A stretch of DNA of 64,000 nt from F23-D06 sp045132055 (GTDB lineage Bacteria; Bacteroidota; Bacteroidia; Bacteroidales; WCHB1-69): assembly GCA_045132055.1 (NCBI GenBank), contig JBGURP010000007.1, positions 267,541 through 331,540 on the forward strand, given 5' to 3'. This document shows positions 8,048 to 17,643 of this stretch, one piece after another (the stretch's first letter is position 1; every line of letters begins with the position of its first letter). The translations under genes and the position numbers were made by a program. Under the pieces are notes generated by a model, which was given only the letters and a program-made list of their open reading frames with translations, did no database searches and was not told the DNA's origin.

Positions 8048-11000
8048 ATGAAAAAACTATTACTATTTTTCATTTGCTGCTTTTTAGCCCTGCTAGGCCA
8101 AGAAGCATGGGGACAGGATTTGCCATTCCCATACGATATTCATGTTGAAACTTTTGCTGGCAACTGCTTCGATGACTCGCAGGCAATCATCACGTTATGG
8201 GACGCTACAGGCAATGAAGTGGTGATAGATCCGAGCACCCACCATGCCGTTGACATAACGGTTCATCCTTTTTTCAATGTAGAATTCCAATATCGTAACC
8301 AGACGGCGGGCACCAACACCCGATACGACTCTTTGAACAACATACAATTGAGTGCCGGAACCTATTGCTTCGGCGTGGTAGGTTATGTGCCTGTAATCAA
8401 TAACGGCGACACCACATTCGAATTGGTGGACACCATCATCTGCAACATTGTTGTTCCCACACATTACAACCACTTTGAGGCATCCATGTTGTCTGGCATT
8501 GCCGGAGACAATGATTATAACGGGAGAGAGAGGTGCGGCATACGCCACGCCTTTGAATGTGCTGACATTGGCCGTCTTCAGCTGAAACTCCGTTATGGTA
8601 AATTCCCCTATCACGTGCAAATTTACGATGAAAACAACCAATTAGTGCGTGACCGCTACTACTACCAGCGCGAACATAACGGCACCGATTCATCCTTTGC
8701 TGACTACATGGATTTCTATACCTTTGACAGCCTGGCAGCCGGTGACTATACCCTTGTCGCGAGCGACTCTTGCGGGTATAGCATCCGTTTAACCTCCAAC
8801 GTTCCTTTACAGGTCTTTCGTTATTATACTTTCTTACATTACCGACAGTGTTATAATACGAACATGAATGATTCGGTTTTTGCATATCAATTTAGATATT
8901 ATAATTATTGGATTGAAGATAACAATCATAACTATGACTTACCCTATTTGGACACATTGGTGAAATACCGTTTTATCAACCCAGGTCAGGATACCACACG
9001 TTGGTATAGTATTAGTGGAGGTGCATTTTATAGGAATGGATGGCATGTTTCCTTTATGGATACCATAAACAACATTGACCGCTATTGTGACATGTACGGC
9101 GACACCATCACGTTTCAACTTTGGAACAGTTGTTCGGGTCTCTACACTGTTAAATATGGCATTCACGATCCTTCTATTGATGACAATTATTACAGCGGAA
9201 ACAGCTATCAGTATCAAGAATCTCCTGAACAACTCGAGACTATAGTCACGGAGGCCGACACTTGTGCTGTGCACTACCTTTCGGGGGTAATCACACAAAG
9301 GTATTTCATTTCAGCTTATAGCTGCAATGGATATACATCATATACTTATGGTTATGAACCTGGCACCAACACAACTTCTATCAATTCTTTCAACTTTACC
9401 CCACCTCTATCACTAGATGTTTATACTGCAAATGACGAACGAGTACTTGCTCACGATGAAAAATCATCCTTTAACCAGCTATCCTGTTCGTTTACCAATC
9501 CTACCCTCACTGACACATCCATGCTGGTACATATTGTTCTGACAGATGCCCATGGCTGTGTACTGGAATCGTTTTACCGGAATTACCAATTCACAGTGGA
9601 CACTCTTGAAGGAGATGTACCTTACACATGGGAATTTGAAAAAGACAATTATGGTTGTTATAGTGATCACTATATTTTGTTAAGGGAGAAAGGTGTAGAT
9701 TTTTATCGTTTTCGCAAGAATGCTGTTGTGAGACTGATTGATAGTCCTCAGTACGATCGTTATAATTTTACCGCCACATACCACGAATTGGATGACCAAT
9801 GGGATGTGGTCATGGAAGATACTTCAATCCACTATTTCCAGGTTGATTTTTCCATGTCCGACCAGGAATGGCACTTTTGGATCCACACGCCCAATTGGCC
9901 CTACAATCCCAGCATTCCAACAGGACGCTATGTCTTTACCGTTACTTCCGACTGTGGTACCGACACGCTCACTTATACTTATTCGTATAGCGATATTCGT
10001 GAACGACATGCTTTTTTTAGTGTAGAACCACAATTTCCGGGCGTACAGGTTTGTGACCGGTACTTTGTCACGCCCTATGCGGAAGTGATGGTCAATGAAT
10101 ACCGCATTGATGTCAATGTCAGCAACGACGAGCCTATTGAAACGTATTATTATACCACACCTTCCTTTTCTGTGGTAAGCGGACCCACCAGTGGTTGGTA
10201 TTACTCTAACAACCAAATCGTGTTCACAATTCCAGGAACCTATGTTGTCATGGCATCTTCAAGGCCTAGTTGTATGAATGAAACCATATATCATTACGAC
10301 ACCATCACCTATGAGCCGATTTATATAGATTTCAACATGGGATATGCGGTCATCTGCGATGCTTATACCAGTACAGGGAACGTACTCACCCACGCCTTCA
10401 ACGGCACGCAGCCATACCAGTATTATTTGTATGATCATGCAGACTTGGAAGGGACCCTCCTCGGGACAAGCTTGGACGGCAACTTTTACGACATTCCTCT
10501 TTCAGAAGGACAACAAGTATCTGTAATGGCCGTAGATTCATGCCAAAACAGTTTCTCCATCAATATGGTAGTAACCTCGCTCAGTCAAAGTGCGTTGGCA
10601 TGGGAGAGCGGCTATGCACCGGGAAATGGGCACTGCGAGGGTGACAGCGCCTTCCTTGCGGCACTTCCATTCACGCAATCCGTCACTTACCACTGGTCAG
10701 GACCTAACAACTTCGAAAGCGACGAGCGTGAGAACACCATTTATCTTCCCTACGGCAGCGAAAGCGGCTGGTACACCTTGGACATCACCAATACAGGATG
10801 CCAGACCGCATTCACTGACAGTGTGTATATTGAGGTGCTTCACGCCCCCACCGTGGAGATTCTGAGTGACACCACTCTTTGTGCAGGCAGTGAGATAGAA
10901 CTGTCGTTAGTAGCTCATGGTAATGGTAATTTACACTACACCTTCCACCATGTCGGGGCGCCTCAGTCTGGAGAACTGGACCTCACAACCCTCGCTGGGG

Positions 11001-14000
11001 ACACCCTTCACCAAACTTTCCCCATCTGGGGAGATAACATCTTCTGGGTTACAGATGCCGCGGACGATCGTTGTGCATACAACTACATCATCGACACCAC
11101 TCATGTACTGATTTACGGCGTAGAGCCTGATGCAACCCCTAACATCCACACCTATGGCGGAACCGTATGCTACGACAGCGACATCTTCTTGATGGCAAAT
11201 TCAACGCTCACTCCGCCGTATTACCTGAACTGGTACTCTTCTCCGACCCAAGAGGAACTTTTGCAAAGCGATACCATCTTGAGCAGCACACAAGTGTCCC
11301 AACTTTCTATCCCTAATCTGACTCATGACACAGTTTTATACATATCTCTCTCCAATCCAGGCCGCTGCGAGAACTTATACGGTGCCATCCACCACACAGT
11401 AAACATGAACGGCAGGACCCTCCTGTTGCAAAGTGGCGAAGGAGCACGCTTCTTCGATAGCGGAGGCGAATATGGCAACTATAGCAATAACGAACAGATA
11501 ACCCAAACGTTCTGTTGCACAGGACAGGGCGCATTAAGGCTACACTTCAACTCGTTAGATGTTATCGCCGGCGACACTTTGTTTATCTATGCTGGCGCGA
11601 TAGCCGACCCATCCCTTCTTGTGTCTGCCATAACCTATTCTACTCATAATCCAGACCTTGTCATCGAAAGCAACTGTGTCACATTCCACTTCTCATCCAA
11701 CTGGATAAATGTAGGAGATGGATGGAGCATCGATATTTTGACAGAAATGGTAATGACCGAAATACACGGTTACGTCCATCCTCTTATTCTAGACACGCTT
11801 TCAGTAGAGGTTTGCCAGTCGGAAACGCCCTACACCCTGGCACCGTTCGACTATCTTGACATCTCCACCCCAGGTCATTTCACCTATGACACAATACTAG
11901 TCGCTGCCAACGGTTGCGACAGCTTGTTGAATTTGGATTTATGGGTAAAGCCTGTTTCCGACACCACCCTCTACGACTCTACGCAATATGCACTGCTTCC
12001 GTTTACATGGAATGGCATCGTCTTCAACGATTTCGGAACCCAGGAGGCAACCTTTACCAACATTTACAATTGCGACAGTGTAGTACACATGGTTCTTACG
12101 TGGACTCCTGCGCTTGAGCTCACATATGACACAATCGTTTGCGAAAGCGATCTTCCTTTTGAGTGGTACGGGATACCCTTCGAAGAATCGGACACCGTAA
12201 CTATTGGTGTGGACACGCTCATCACCCTTCAGGTGGAGATTTTCAGACCTCGCCTTACGGTGTGTTCAGATGTCACCATCCGTACCAGAGACACAGCAGA
12301 ATTGTGGGCCTCGGGAGCAGATTATTACTTATGGACACCCTCAATGGACCTTTCCTCCGACCACACAGATACTACATACGCCTTCCCTGAACGGACAACC
12401 ACTTACTACGTCACAGGAACGTATAGCGGAAATCCTTGTAGCGCCGACACATCCATCGTCGTCACTGTGATTCCGCGGAATACAGTGGACGATTATATCA
12501 CCATTCCGATGAATCTCGGCATAGACATCTATCCATTGGCTAACGACACCCTCAGCTGCACTGATGCCGTACCCGAAATCGTGTTTGGTCCGTCTCATGG
12601 CAGCGCATCCGTGCAGGGTTCCATTGTAAACTATCAGCCGGCAACGGGGTTCATTGGCATTGACTCCATATTCTACGCTGTGAACTGCAATGACACCATT
12701 AACCGCGCGTATATCTTTATTCTGATGCAACCCTATCCAGACAATGTAGATAGCGCCGAATGCGTATTTCCTCCAGCTACCAACGTATGGTCCATCCGCC
12801 AAAGTGCTGTTTCCACCGTCAGCAATGCGGTAACGGTTTCCGTACCAATGGTCGGCGACATTGACGACGATAACGAGCCCGAAATTCTGATTCCACAAGC
12901 CACCTATGGAAGTACTTTCCACAGCATTGGCGTTTATAAAGCCGATGGCAGACTGGAAATACAATTCCCCGTGGCAACCAGCTACATTTGGAACAACCTC
13001 GCTATGGGGAAAGTGCAAATCTCACCCAATGTCTATCAGCCCATTGTGGTGCTTTTTGCTGCCGATAGACACTTGTACGCCTACGATTACAGCGGCACGC
13101 AGTTGTGGCGTTCCGACCAGCCTTTCACCAGCCACAATAATGAGACGATTTCACTGCCGGCGGTTTCATTTGCCGACTTCAACCATGACGGTTGGAGCGA
13201 GGTGTTCATCGGCAGCGAGATATACGATGCTGCGACAGGTACGCTTTTGTGCAAGGCAAATGGCAATACCGGCCACGCATGTAGAAACTGGGACAACAAT
13301 ATCCACACCTACCAGTCGATGGCGGCGGATCTTACAGGTGACTTCGACCTCGACCTCGCGGCGGGCAACACCATTTATCATGTCATTCTGCAAAGCAGGA
13401 CCGATTTCACCAGAAACAAAATAGAGGTGGCAAGACAAGTGGATTCTACGGATATGCGAATGGCAGACAATTCCGCAATCCCGTTCACTGACGGAAACAC
13501 CTTTGCCGTGGACATTAACCTTGATGGCAAGTTAGACGTTGTAACGATGAATGTGGATCAGAGCAACCACGTGTTGTACCTGTACGTGTGGGATGCCAAC
13601 ACGGGCGAGATTATCTGTTCCAAGAAGATACCCAACAGTACCAAGTTCGGAGTCCCGCAGATCGGTGACATTGACCGTGACGGTGCACCGGAGTTGTGTT
13701 TCATTGTAGGAACTGCTGCAGGACACGGTACAGGCAGCAACGACCTGATATACGCGCTGAAGTACAACGGCAACAATTCCAATCATGAGATGGATGTCTT
13801 CTGGACAATGTCACACTCGGACAATTCCGGATCAACGGGACTTTCCCTTTTCGACTTCAACCAAGATGGCTATGCAGAGTTAGTATATCGCGACTTATAC
13901 AACCTGCGCATCATCAATGGCAGCTTGGTACACCACCTGACACATGCGGCAGTTTCTGCGCCATACAATCTTGCCACAATCGCTTGTTGCAGTGCTACCG

Positions 14001-15733
14001 GTATCGAATATCCAGTGATTGCGGATGTGGACTTGGACGGCGAAGCGGAAATTGTGGTGGGTGGTGCATCCTCTCCTACCGATTTCGGTTATCTGTACTA
14101 CTTCAAGTCCAATGGCAACCCATGGGCGCCGGCGCGGCACATCTGGAACCAATATGCCTACAATAACACCAATGTAAACGATGACGGCAGCATCCCACTT
14201 TGGCAGTTCAACAACGCGACAATGCTTCCTGACCGCTACAATCCGTCCGCATGGAGCCAACCTTTCAACAACTTCCTGCAACAGGGCACCTCCATTGATC
14301 GTTTTGGAAAGCCCTTCACCATCGTGCCCGATGTCGCCGTCACTGGAAGTGCTACAATCAACTATTATCCTGACAGCGTGACAATCGACATCTCCTATTG
14401 CAATGAAGGTGAAAATGTCCTGAATGCACCTTATGAAATCACCGTCTATGAGAATGAATACCGCGATACGGTGCTCTGGGTGGAGACAGTATCAACCGCT
14501 TTGCCTGTCGATAGCTGCACGCACTACAGTTTCTCCTTGCCTCAGGAGGTCATTTGCGCCCATCGGAGCCTTGCAGACTTAGTGGTCGCAGTGAACGATG
14601 GTGGCTTCGGCGTAGCACAAAACGGCGAACAACAAGGTGAATGCGACACGCTCAACAACTTTGCTGCCGCGAATGTCATTATCGCCCGCGACACCACCTA
14701 TATTTTCGACACCATCGTTCAAAACCAACTTCCATATTCCATATCGGGACTGGTATTTGAGGAAGCTGGTATTGATGAAATTACACTTGCCAACCAACAC
14801 GGATGTGACAGCACCGTTATCGTTGACCTATTCGTTTGGTCCAACGTCAGCACAAACGTTGACAGTACCATTTGCGATAATGCACTGCCCTTCACTTGGA
14901 ATGGTCGTGTTTTCACTACTGCTGGAAGTGATTCCGCAGTGTTCGCCGCGCACAGCGATGCCGATAGCATCGTATATATGACCCTGTATGTAAATCCGAC
15001 AAGCCACACACTTATTACCGATAGCGTATGTCAAGGAGACAACTACACACTCTATAACTTTAACATTTCCTCATCTGAGACTGACACATACGGAAATACC
15101 ATCTATTTCCAACATCTTACAAACCAGTGGCAGTGCGACAGTACGGTTGAACTCCATCTATTTGTGACACCAGTGCCACAACTTGAGTTCACACCAGAAC
15201 CTGAAAAAATGCTTCTCTCAGAGGGTGGCCTAATCGTCTTCCACAACAACACTGACATTTCAACGCTTGAAGGGGAAACGTATCACTGGAGCTGGAACTC
15301 CGGGGACGATAATAGCGAGAACTCGTCCGACTACGATTTTGAGCACACCTATCGAACTTGGGGAGAATTCTTGGTAACCCTTTCATTGCAAATATATGAA
15401 TGTGAAGCTTCGGTATCTCATTCTGTTTACATTGAGGCGGATTTGGAGTTTCCGAATGTCATCACGCCCAACGGCGACGGCATAAACGATGTGTTTGCCA
15501 TCATCAATATGGATGAAGAGCGTCCCAACCACCTTGTCATCTTCGACCGATGGGGAAAGAAAGTCTTCGATTGCAAAAACTACCAGACCTACGTTCGTGA
15601 CGGTGTGATATATAATGAAAATCAAGGCTTTTCAGCTGACAATCTGTCTGATGGAGTCTATTTCTACTCATTCCATTATCAGGGACAAGTACGTACGGTG
15701 GATTTCCACGGTTCGCTTACGGTTATCCGGTAA
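8048..15733 (+). CDS. Giant secreted multidomain protein with type B T9SS sorting domain
   Basis: This 2,561-residue protein begins with a signal peptide (about 1-22, ending at WGQ). A long N-terminal beta-rich part shows no family I recognise. A CUB-like domain follows (about 1120-1235), marked by the FFDSGG and GNYSNN stretch. Several modules of about 50 residues share the pattern Pro-Phe-x-Trp-x-Gly ... Cys-Asp-Ser, near 1250-1420 and again near 2210-2380. An FG-GAP/VCBS region (about 1590-2020) has calcium-type loops such as GDIDDDNEPE, DFNHDGWSE, GDIDRDGAPE and DVDLDGEAE. A PKD-like domain (about 2380-2460) precedes the C-terminal gliding-motility-type sorting domain (about 2466-2561, starting FPNVITPNGDGINDVF). 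Such proteins are exported by the type IX system and held on the surface. It is probably an adhesin or surface-binding protein; the ligand cannot be inferred. Confidence 0.9.
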   Translation: MKKLLLFFICCFLALLGQEAWGQDLPFPYDIHVETFAGNCFDDSQAIITLWDATGNEVVIDPSTHHAVDITVHPFFNVEFQYRNQTAGTNTRYDSLNNIQLSAGTYCFGVVGYVPVINNGDTTFELVDTIICNIVVPTHYNHFEASMLSGIAGDNDYNGRERCGIRHAFECADIGRLQLKLRYGKFPYHVQIYDENNQLVRDRYYYQREHNGTDSSFADYMDFYTFDSLAAGDYTLVASDSCGYSIRLTSNVPLQVFRYYTFLHYRQCYNTNMNDSVFAYQFRYYNYWIEDNNHNYDLPYLDTLVKYRFINPGQDTTRWYSISGGAFYRNGWHVSFMDTINNIDRYCDMYGDTITFQLWNSCSGLYTVKYGIHDPSIDDNYYSGNSYQYQESPEQLETIVTEADTCAVHYLSGVITQRYFISAYSCNGYTSYTYGYEPGTNTTSINSFNFTPPLSLDVYTANDERVLAHDEKSSFNQLSCSFTNPTLTDTSMLVHIVLTDAHGCVLESFYRNYQFTVDTLEGDVPYTWEFEKDNYGCYSDHYILLREKGVDFYRFRKNAVVRLIDSPQYDRYNFTATYHELDDQWDVVMEDTSIHYFQVDFSMSDQEWHFWIHTPNWPYNPSIPTGRYVFTVTSDCGTDTLTYTYSYSDIRERHAFFSVEPQFPGVQVCDRYFVTPYAEVMVNEYRIDVNVSNDEPIETYYYTTPSFSVVSGPTSGWYYSNNQIVFTIPGTYVVMASSRPSCMNETIYHYDTITYEPIYIDFNMGYAVICDAYTSTGNVLTHAFNGTQPYQYYLYDHADLEGTLLGTSLDGNFYDIPLSEGQQVSVMAVDSCQNSFSINMVVTSLSQSALAWESGYAPGNGHCEGDSAFLAALPFTQSVTYHWSGPNNFESDERENTIYLPYGSESGWYTLDITNTGCQTAFTDSVYIEVLHAPTVEILSDTTLCAGSEIELSLVAHGNGNLHYTFHHVGAPQSGELDLTTLAGDTLHQTFPIWGDNIFWVTDAADDRCAYNYIIDTTHVLIYGVEPDATPNIHTYGGTVCYDSDIFLMANSTLTPPYYLNWYSSPTQEELLQSDTILSSTQVSQLSIPNLTHDTVLYISLSNPGRCENLYGAIHHTVNMNGRTLLLQSGEGARFFDSGGEYGNYSNNEQITQTFCCTGQGALRLHFNSLDVIAGDTLFIYAGAIADPSLLVSAITYSTHNPDLVIESNCVTFHFSSNWINVGDGWSIDILTEMVMTEIHGYVHPLILDTLSVEVCQSETPYTLAPFDYLDISTPGHFTYDTILVAANGCDSLLNLDLWVKPVSDTTLYDSTQYALLPFTWNGIVFNDFGTQEATFTNIYNCDSVVHMVLTWTPALELTYDTIVCESDLPFEWYGIPFEESDTVTIGVDTLITLQVEIFRPRLTVCSDVTIRTRDTAELWASGADYYLWTPSMDLSSDHTDTTYAFPERTTTYYVTGTYSGNPCSADTSIVVTVIPRNTVDDYITIPMNLGIDIYPLANDTLSCTDAVPEIVFGPSHGSASVQGSIVNYQPATGFIGIDSIFYAVNCNDTINRAYIFILMQPYPDNVDSAECVFPPATNVWSIRQSAVSTVSNAVTVSVPMVGDIDDDNEPEILIPQATYGSTFHSIGVYKADGRLEIQFPVATSYIWNNLAMGKVQISPNVYQPIVVLFAADRHLYAYDYSGTQLWRSDQPFTSHNNETISLPAVSFADFNHDGWSEVFIGSEIYDAATGTLLCKANGNTGHACRNWDNNIHTYQSMAADLTGDFDLDLAAGNTIYHVILQSRTDFTRNKIEVARQVDSTDMRMADNSAIPFTDGNTFAVDINLDGKLDVVTMNVDQSNHVLYLYVWDANTGEIICSKKIPNSTKFGVPQIGDIDRDGAPELCFIVGTAAGHGTGSNDLIYALKYNGNNSNHEMDVFWTMSHSDNSGSTGLSLFDFNQDGYAELVYRDLYNLRIINGSLVHHLTHAAVSAPYNLATIACCSATGIEYPVIADVDLDGEAEIVVGGASSPTDFGYLYYFKSNGNPWAPARHIWNQYAYNNTNVNDDGSIPLWQFNNATMLPDRYNPSAWSQPFNNFLQQGTSIDRFGKPFTIVPDVAVTGSATINYYPDSVTIDISYCNEGENVLNAPYEITVYENEYRDTVLWVETVSTALPVDSCTHYSFSLPQEVICAHRSLADLVVAVNDGGFGVAQNGEQQGECDTLNNFAAANVIIARDTTYIFDTIVQNQLPYSISGLVFEEAGIDEITLANQHGCDSTVIVDLFVWSNVSTNVDSTICDNALPFTWNGRVFTTAGSDSAVFAAHSDADSIVYMTLYVNPTSHTLITDSVCQGDNYTLYNFNISSSETDTYGNTIYFQHLTNQWQCDSTVELHLFVTPVPQLEFTPEPEKMLLSEGGLIVFHNNTDISTLEGETYHWSWNSGDDNSENSSDYDFEHTYRTWGEFLVTLSLQIYECEASVSHSVYIEADLEFPNVITPNGDGINDVFAIINMDEERPNHLVIFDRWGKKVFDCKNYQTYVRDGVIYNENQGFSADNLSDGVYFYSFHYQGQVRTVDFHGSLTVIR

Positions 15734-15736
15734 AGT

Positions 15737-15763
15737 AAAGGCTGCCACATTGTGACAGCCTTT
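15737..15763. terminator. Bidirectional terminator between convergent genes
   Basis: Arms AAAGGCTG and CAGCCTTT enclose a loop that can extend the stem (CAC with GTG). The hairpin sits between the giant gene and the convergent glycosyltransferase, whose stop codon is 3 bases further on. Confidence 0.75.
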
Positions 15764-15766
15764 ATG

Positions 15767-16903
15767 TTATTGGCGATTCTTTTGGGAATCTGCAATGGCT
15801 TCTTGCAACATTTCCTCAAACAAGTCGATGGAATGGTTGATGTCATATTGTTTTGCTGACTCGGAATATAACTTTTCCATTTTCGCCTTTTCCTCGGGGT
15901 TGTCCAACCAATAGTCGATGGCACGCGCCAAATCCTTGGAATCACCGGCTTTGAAGAGACTGCGCCCGTCAATGGCAAATTGCCTTGTAGCAGAAAGGTC
16001 GCTGTTGGCGATGACGGGCACTAAGCCAGTGGCGAATGCCTCAATGCAGGAAATGGCTTCTGACTCCATATCCGATGCGTGAACGTACAGGTCACATTGT
16101 CCCAGCATGTTTTTCAAATCCTCTTTGGGAAGGTAAGTGAAAATGGGCGGATTCTTCAATTTACTGCCCAAACGATAGTATTGTTTGTATTTCGGTCCCT
16201 TTCCAGCAAAGACCAATTGGATTCGGTCGCCATATTTAGAGTATTGGAGAGCGTTGATAATGATATCCTGACGTTTCTCGGCAGAAAGTCGCCCAACCAT
16301 AGCAATCAGGATTTTGCCTTCATATTCAGGTTTTTTGGACACCTTATACCAAGTAAAGTCCGATTGGATGCCATTGGAGATGGCATGGATTTTGGCCCTG
16401 TAACCGCGGTTCTGGATCTCCTCAGCCATAAACTTTGAAGGCGCATGAATATGACCAAAATGGTCATACACGGCTTTCCTGAGTATCCTGAAAATCATAT
16501 TATTAACCCATTCTGATTTTCCAAGTCCAAACTGGGAAGAAATGTTCTGGGGTTGGACATGGAAGGCTGCCGTGGCCGGCTTGCCGAGCAAATCGGCAAT
16601 TTTCTTGGTCCTTGTTTCCAAAAAGAAGGGAAAAAAACAATGGACAACGTCTGCCCACTCCACTGCTTCGCGAATGACTTTCTTATCGCACTTCGCATAT
16701 TGGAATCCCTGTTTGTGAATCATCCCGTTGAAGATGAAAAAGTTCAACTCTGGCAAACCATACACGCCTTCTCTGGGCTCACTGGCAGTCATAATGCGCA
16801 CCTCATGGCCGCGCTTGCGCAGCTCGTCTGCAAACCGTTGCGCCGAGATACTGGTGCCATTATTGGTAGTGAAATAAGTGTCAATAGCAAATAAAATTTT
16901 CAT
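15767..16903 (-). CDS. GT4-family glycosyltransferase
   Basis: This 378-residue GT-B fold enzyme transfers a sugar from an activated donor. The N-terminal acceptor domain opens with MKILFAIDTYFTTNNGTSIS, a typical start with a Gly-rich loop. The C-terminal donor domain contains GRLSAEKRQDI and the signature SDMESEAISCIEAFATGLVPV region, with its paired glutamates. The closest known types are the diacylglycerol glucosyltransferases and related lipid glycosyltransferases, but donor and acceptor cannot be fixed from sequence. It stands alone, facing the giant gene, with its own -7 box 28 bases upstream of the ATG. Confidence 0.88.
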   Translation of the reverse strand: MKILFAIDTYFTTNNGTSISAQRFADELRKRGHEVRIMTASEPREGVYGLPELNFFIFNGMIHKQGFQYAKCDKKVIREAVEWADVVHCFFPFFLETRTKKIADLLGKPATAAFHVQPQNISSQFGLGKSEWVNNMIFRILRKAVYDHFGHIHAPSKFMAEEIQNRGYRAKIHAISNGIQSDFTWYKVSKKPEYEGKILIAMVGRLSAEKRQDIIINALQYSKYGDRIQLVFAGKGPKYKQYYRLGSKLKNPPIFTYLPKEDLKNMLGQCDLYVHASDMESEAISCIEAFATGLVPVIANSDLSATRQFAIDGRSLFKAGDSKDLARAIDYWLDNPEEKAKMEKLYSESAKQYDINHSIDLFEEMLQEAIADSQKNRQ

Positions 16904-16930
16904 AAGCGATACTTACAATAATTACGACCG

Positions 16931-16938
16931 CAAATTTA
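16931..16938 (-). promoter_or_regulatory. -7 box of the glycosyltransferase gene
   Basis: Read on the minus strand the site is TAAATTTG followed by CGGTC, matching TAnnTTTGC. The gene's ATG lies 28 bases downstream. Confidence 0.55.
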
Positions 16939-17106
16939 ACATTTTTTAGTAAATGTAATTTATTGATATTCAATTGTATTAATGTGTTAAATGATAGAAA
17001 ATAGGGTTAATTTCGGAGTTTTTAGGAATTTTCAAGGCATTTCTGTTTTGTTTTTTCTATGCCCTTATCACAATATTCATGAATCTTTTCCATTATCTTT
17101 TTTTAC

Positions 17107-17114
17107 TATATTTG
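17107..17114 (+). promoter_or_regulatory. -7 box of the small T9SS protein gene
   Basis: TATATTTG followed by CAGGC matches TAnnTTTGC. The leader to the ATG at 17176 is about 60 bases. Confidence 0.6.
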
Positions 17115-17175
17115 CAGGCGGTTTTTAATTGGAGGATTTTCACCCATTAATTTCCTGCATTAGATTTTTTTTGAA

Positions 17176-17643
17176 ATGATAAAAAAAACAATCTTCGGAC
17201 TACTCCTTCTAACAAGTACTCTCCTCTGCTCGGCACAGGTGAATGTGGAAGTGCAGCTTATCAATTCCAGCTCCCAAACTTTTTCCGTCAGCGAGGCGGG
17301 CAAGATTTATTTTGACAACGGGTATCTCATGGTGGACGACGGGAACGACACCCCGTTCTCTTTCCCGCTCTCTGATATCCGGAAAGTGCTGTTCTCCGGA
17401 TCAACATCCGTGGAAACCATTGAAAGCGACCATATCCGCATCTATCCTAACCCGGCAACCACTTTTATTCGCATCAGCAATGATCGGAACAGCGACTGCT
17501 TCTATCAGCTTTTCTCCATTGACGGCAGGTTGCTTATGTCAGGCGTATGCAAACAAGAAGAGACTATCAATATCAGCAAGCTTCCCAAAGGCTTGTATCT
17601 CCTCAAAGTGGATGGTAAAACCTTCAAAATCAGTAAATCATGA
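17176..17643 (+). CDS. Small secreted protein with type A T9SS sorting domain
   Basis: The 155-residue protein has a signal peptide (about 1-20, ending SAQ), a short middle region with a FSFPLSDIRKVLFSG stretch, and a C-terminal type A sorting domain (about 84-155) starting at IRIYPNPA and ending in LPKGLYLLKVDGKTFKISK. More than half of the protein is targeting signal, so the mature cargo is only about 60 residues. Its stop overlaps the start of the next gene by 4 bases (ATGA at 17640), which indicates translational coupling. The function is unknown. Confidence 0.8.
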   Translation: MIKKTIFGLLLLTSTLLCSAQVNVEVQLINSSSQTFSVSEAGKIYFDNGYLMVDDGNDTPFSFPLSDIRKVLFSGSTSVETIESDHIRIYPNPATTFIRISNDRNSDCFYQLFSIDGRLLMSGVCKQEETINISKLPKGLYLLKVDGKTFKISKS

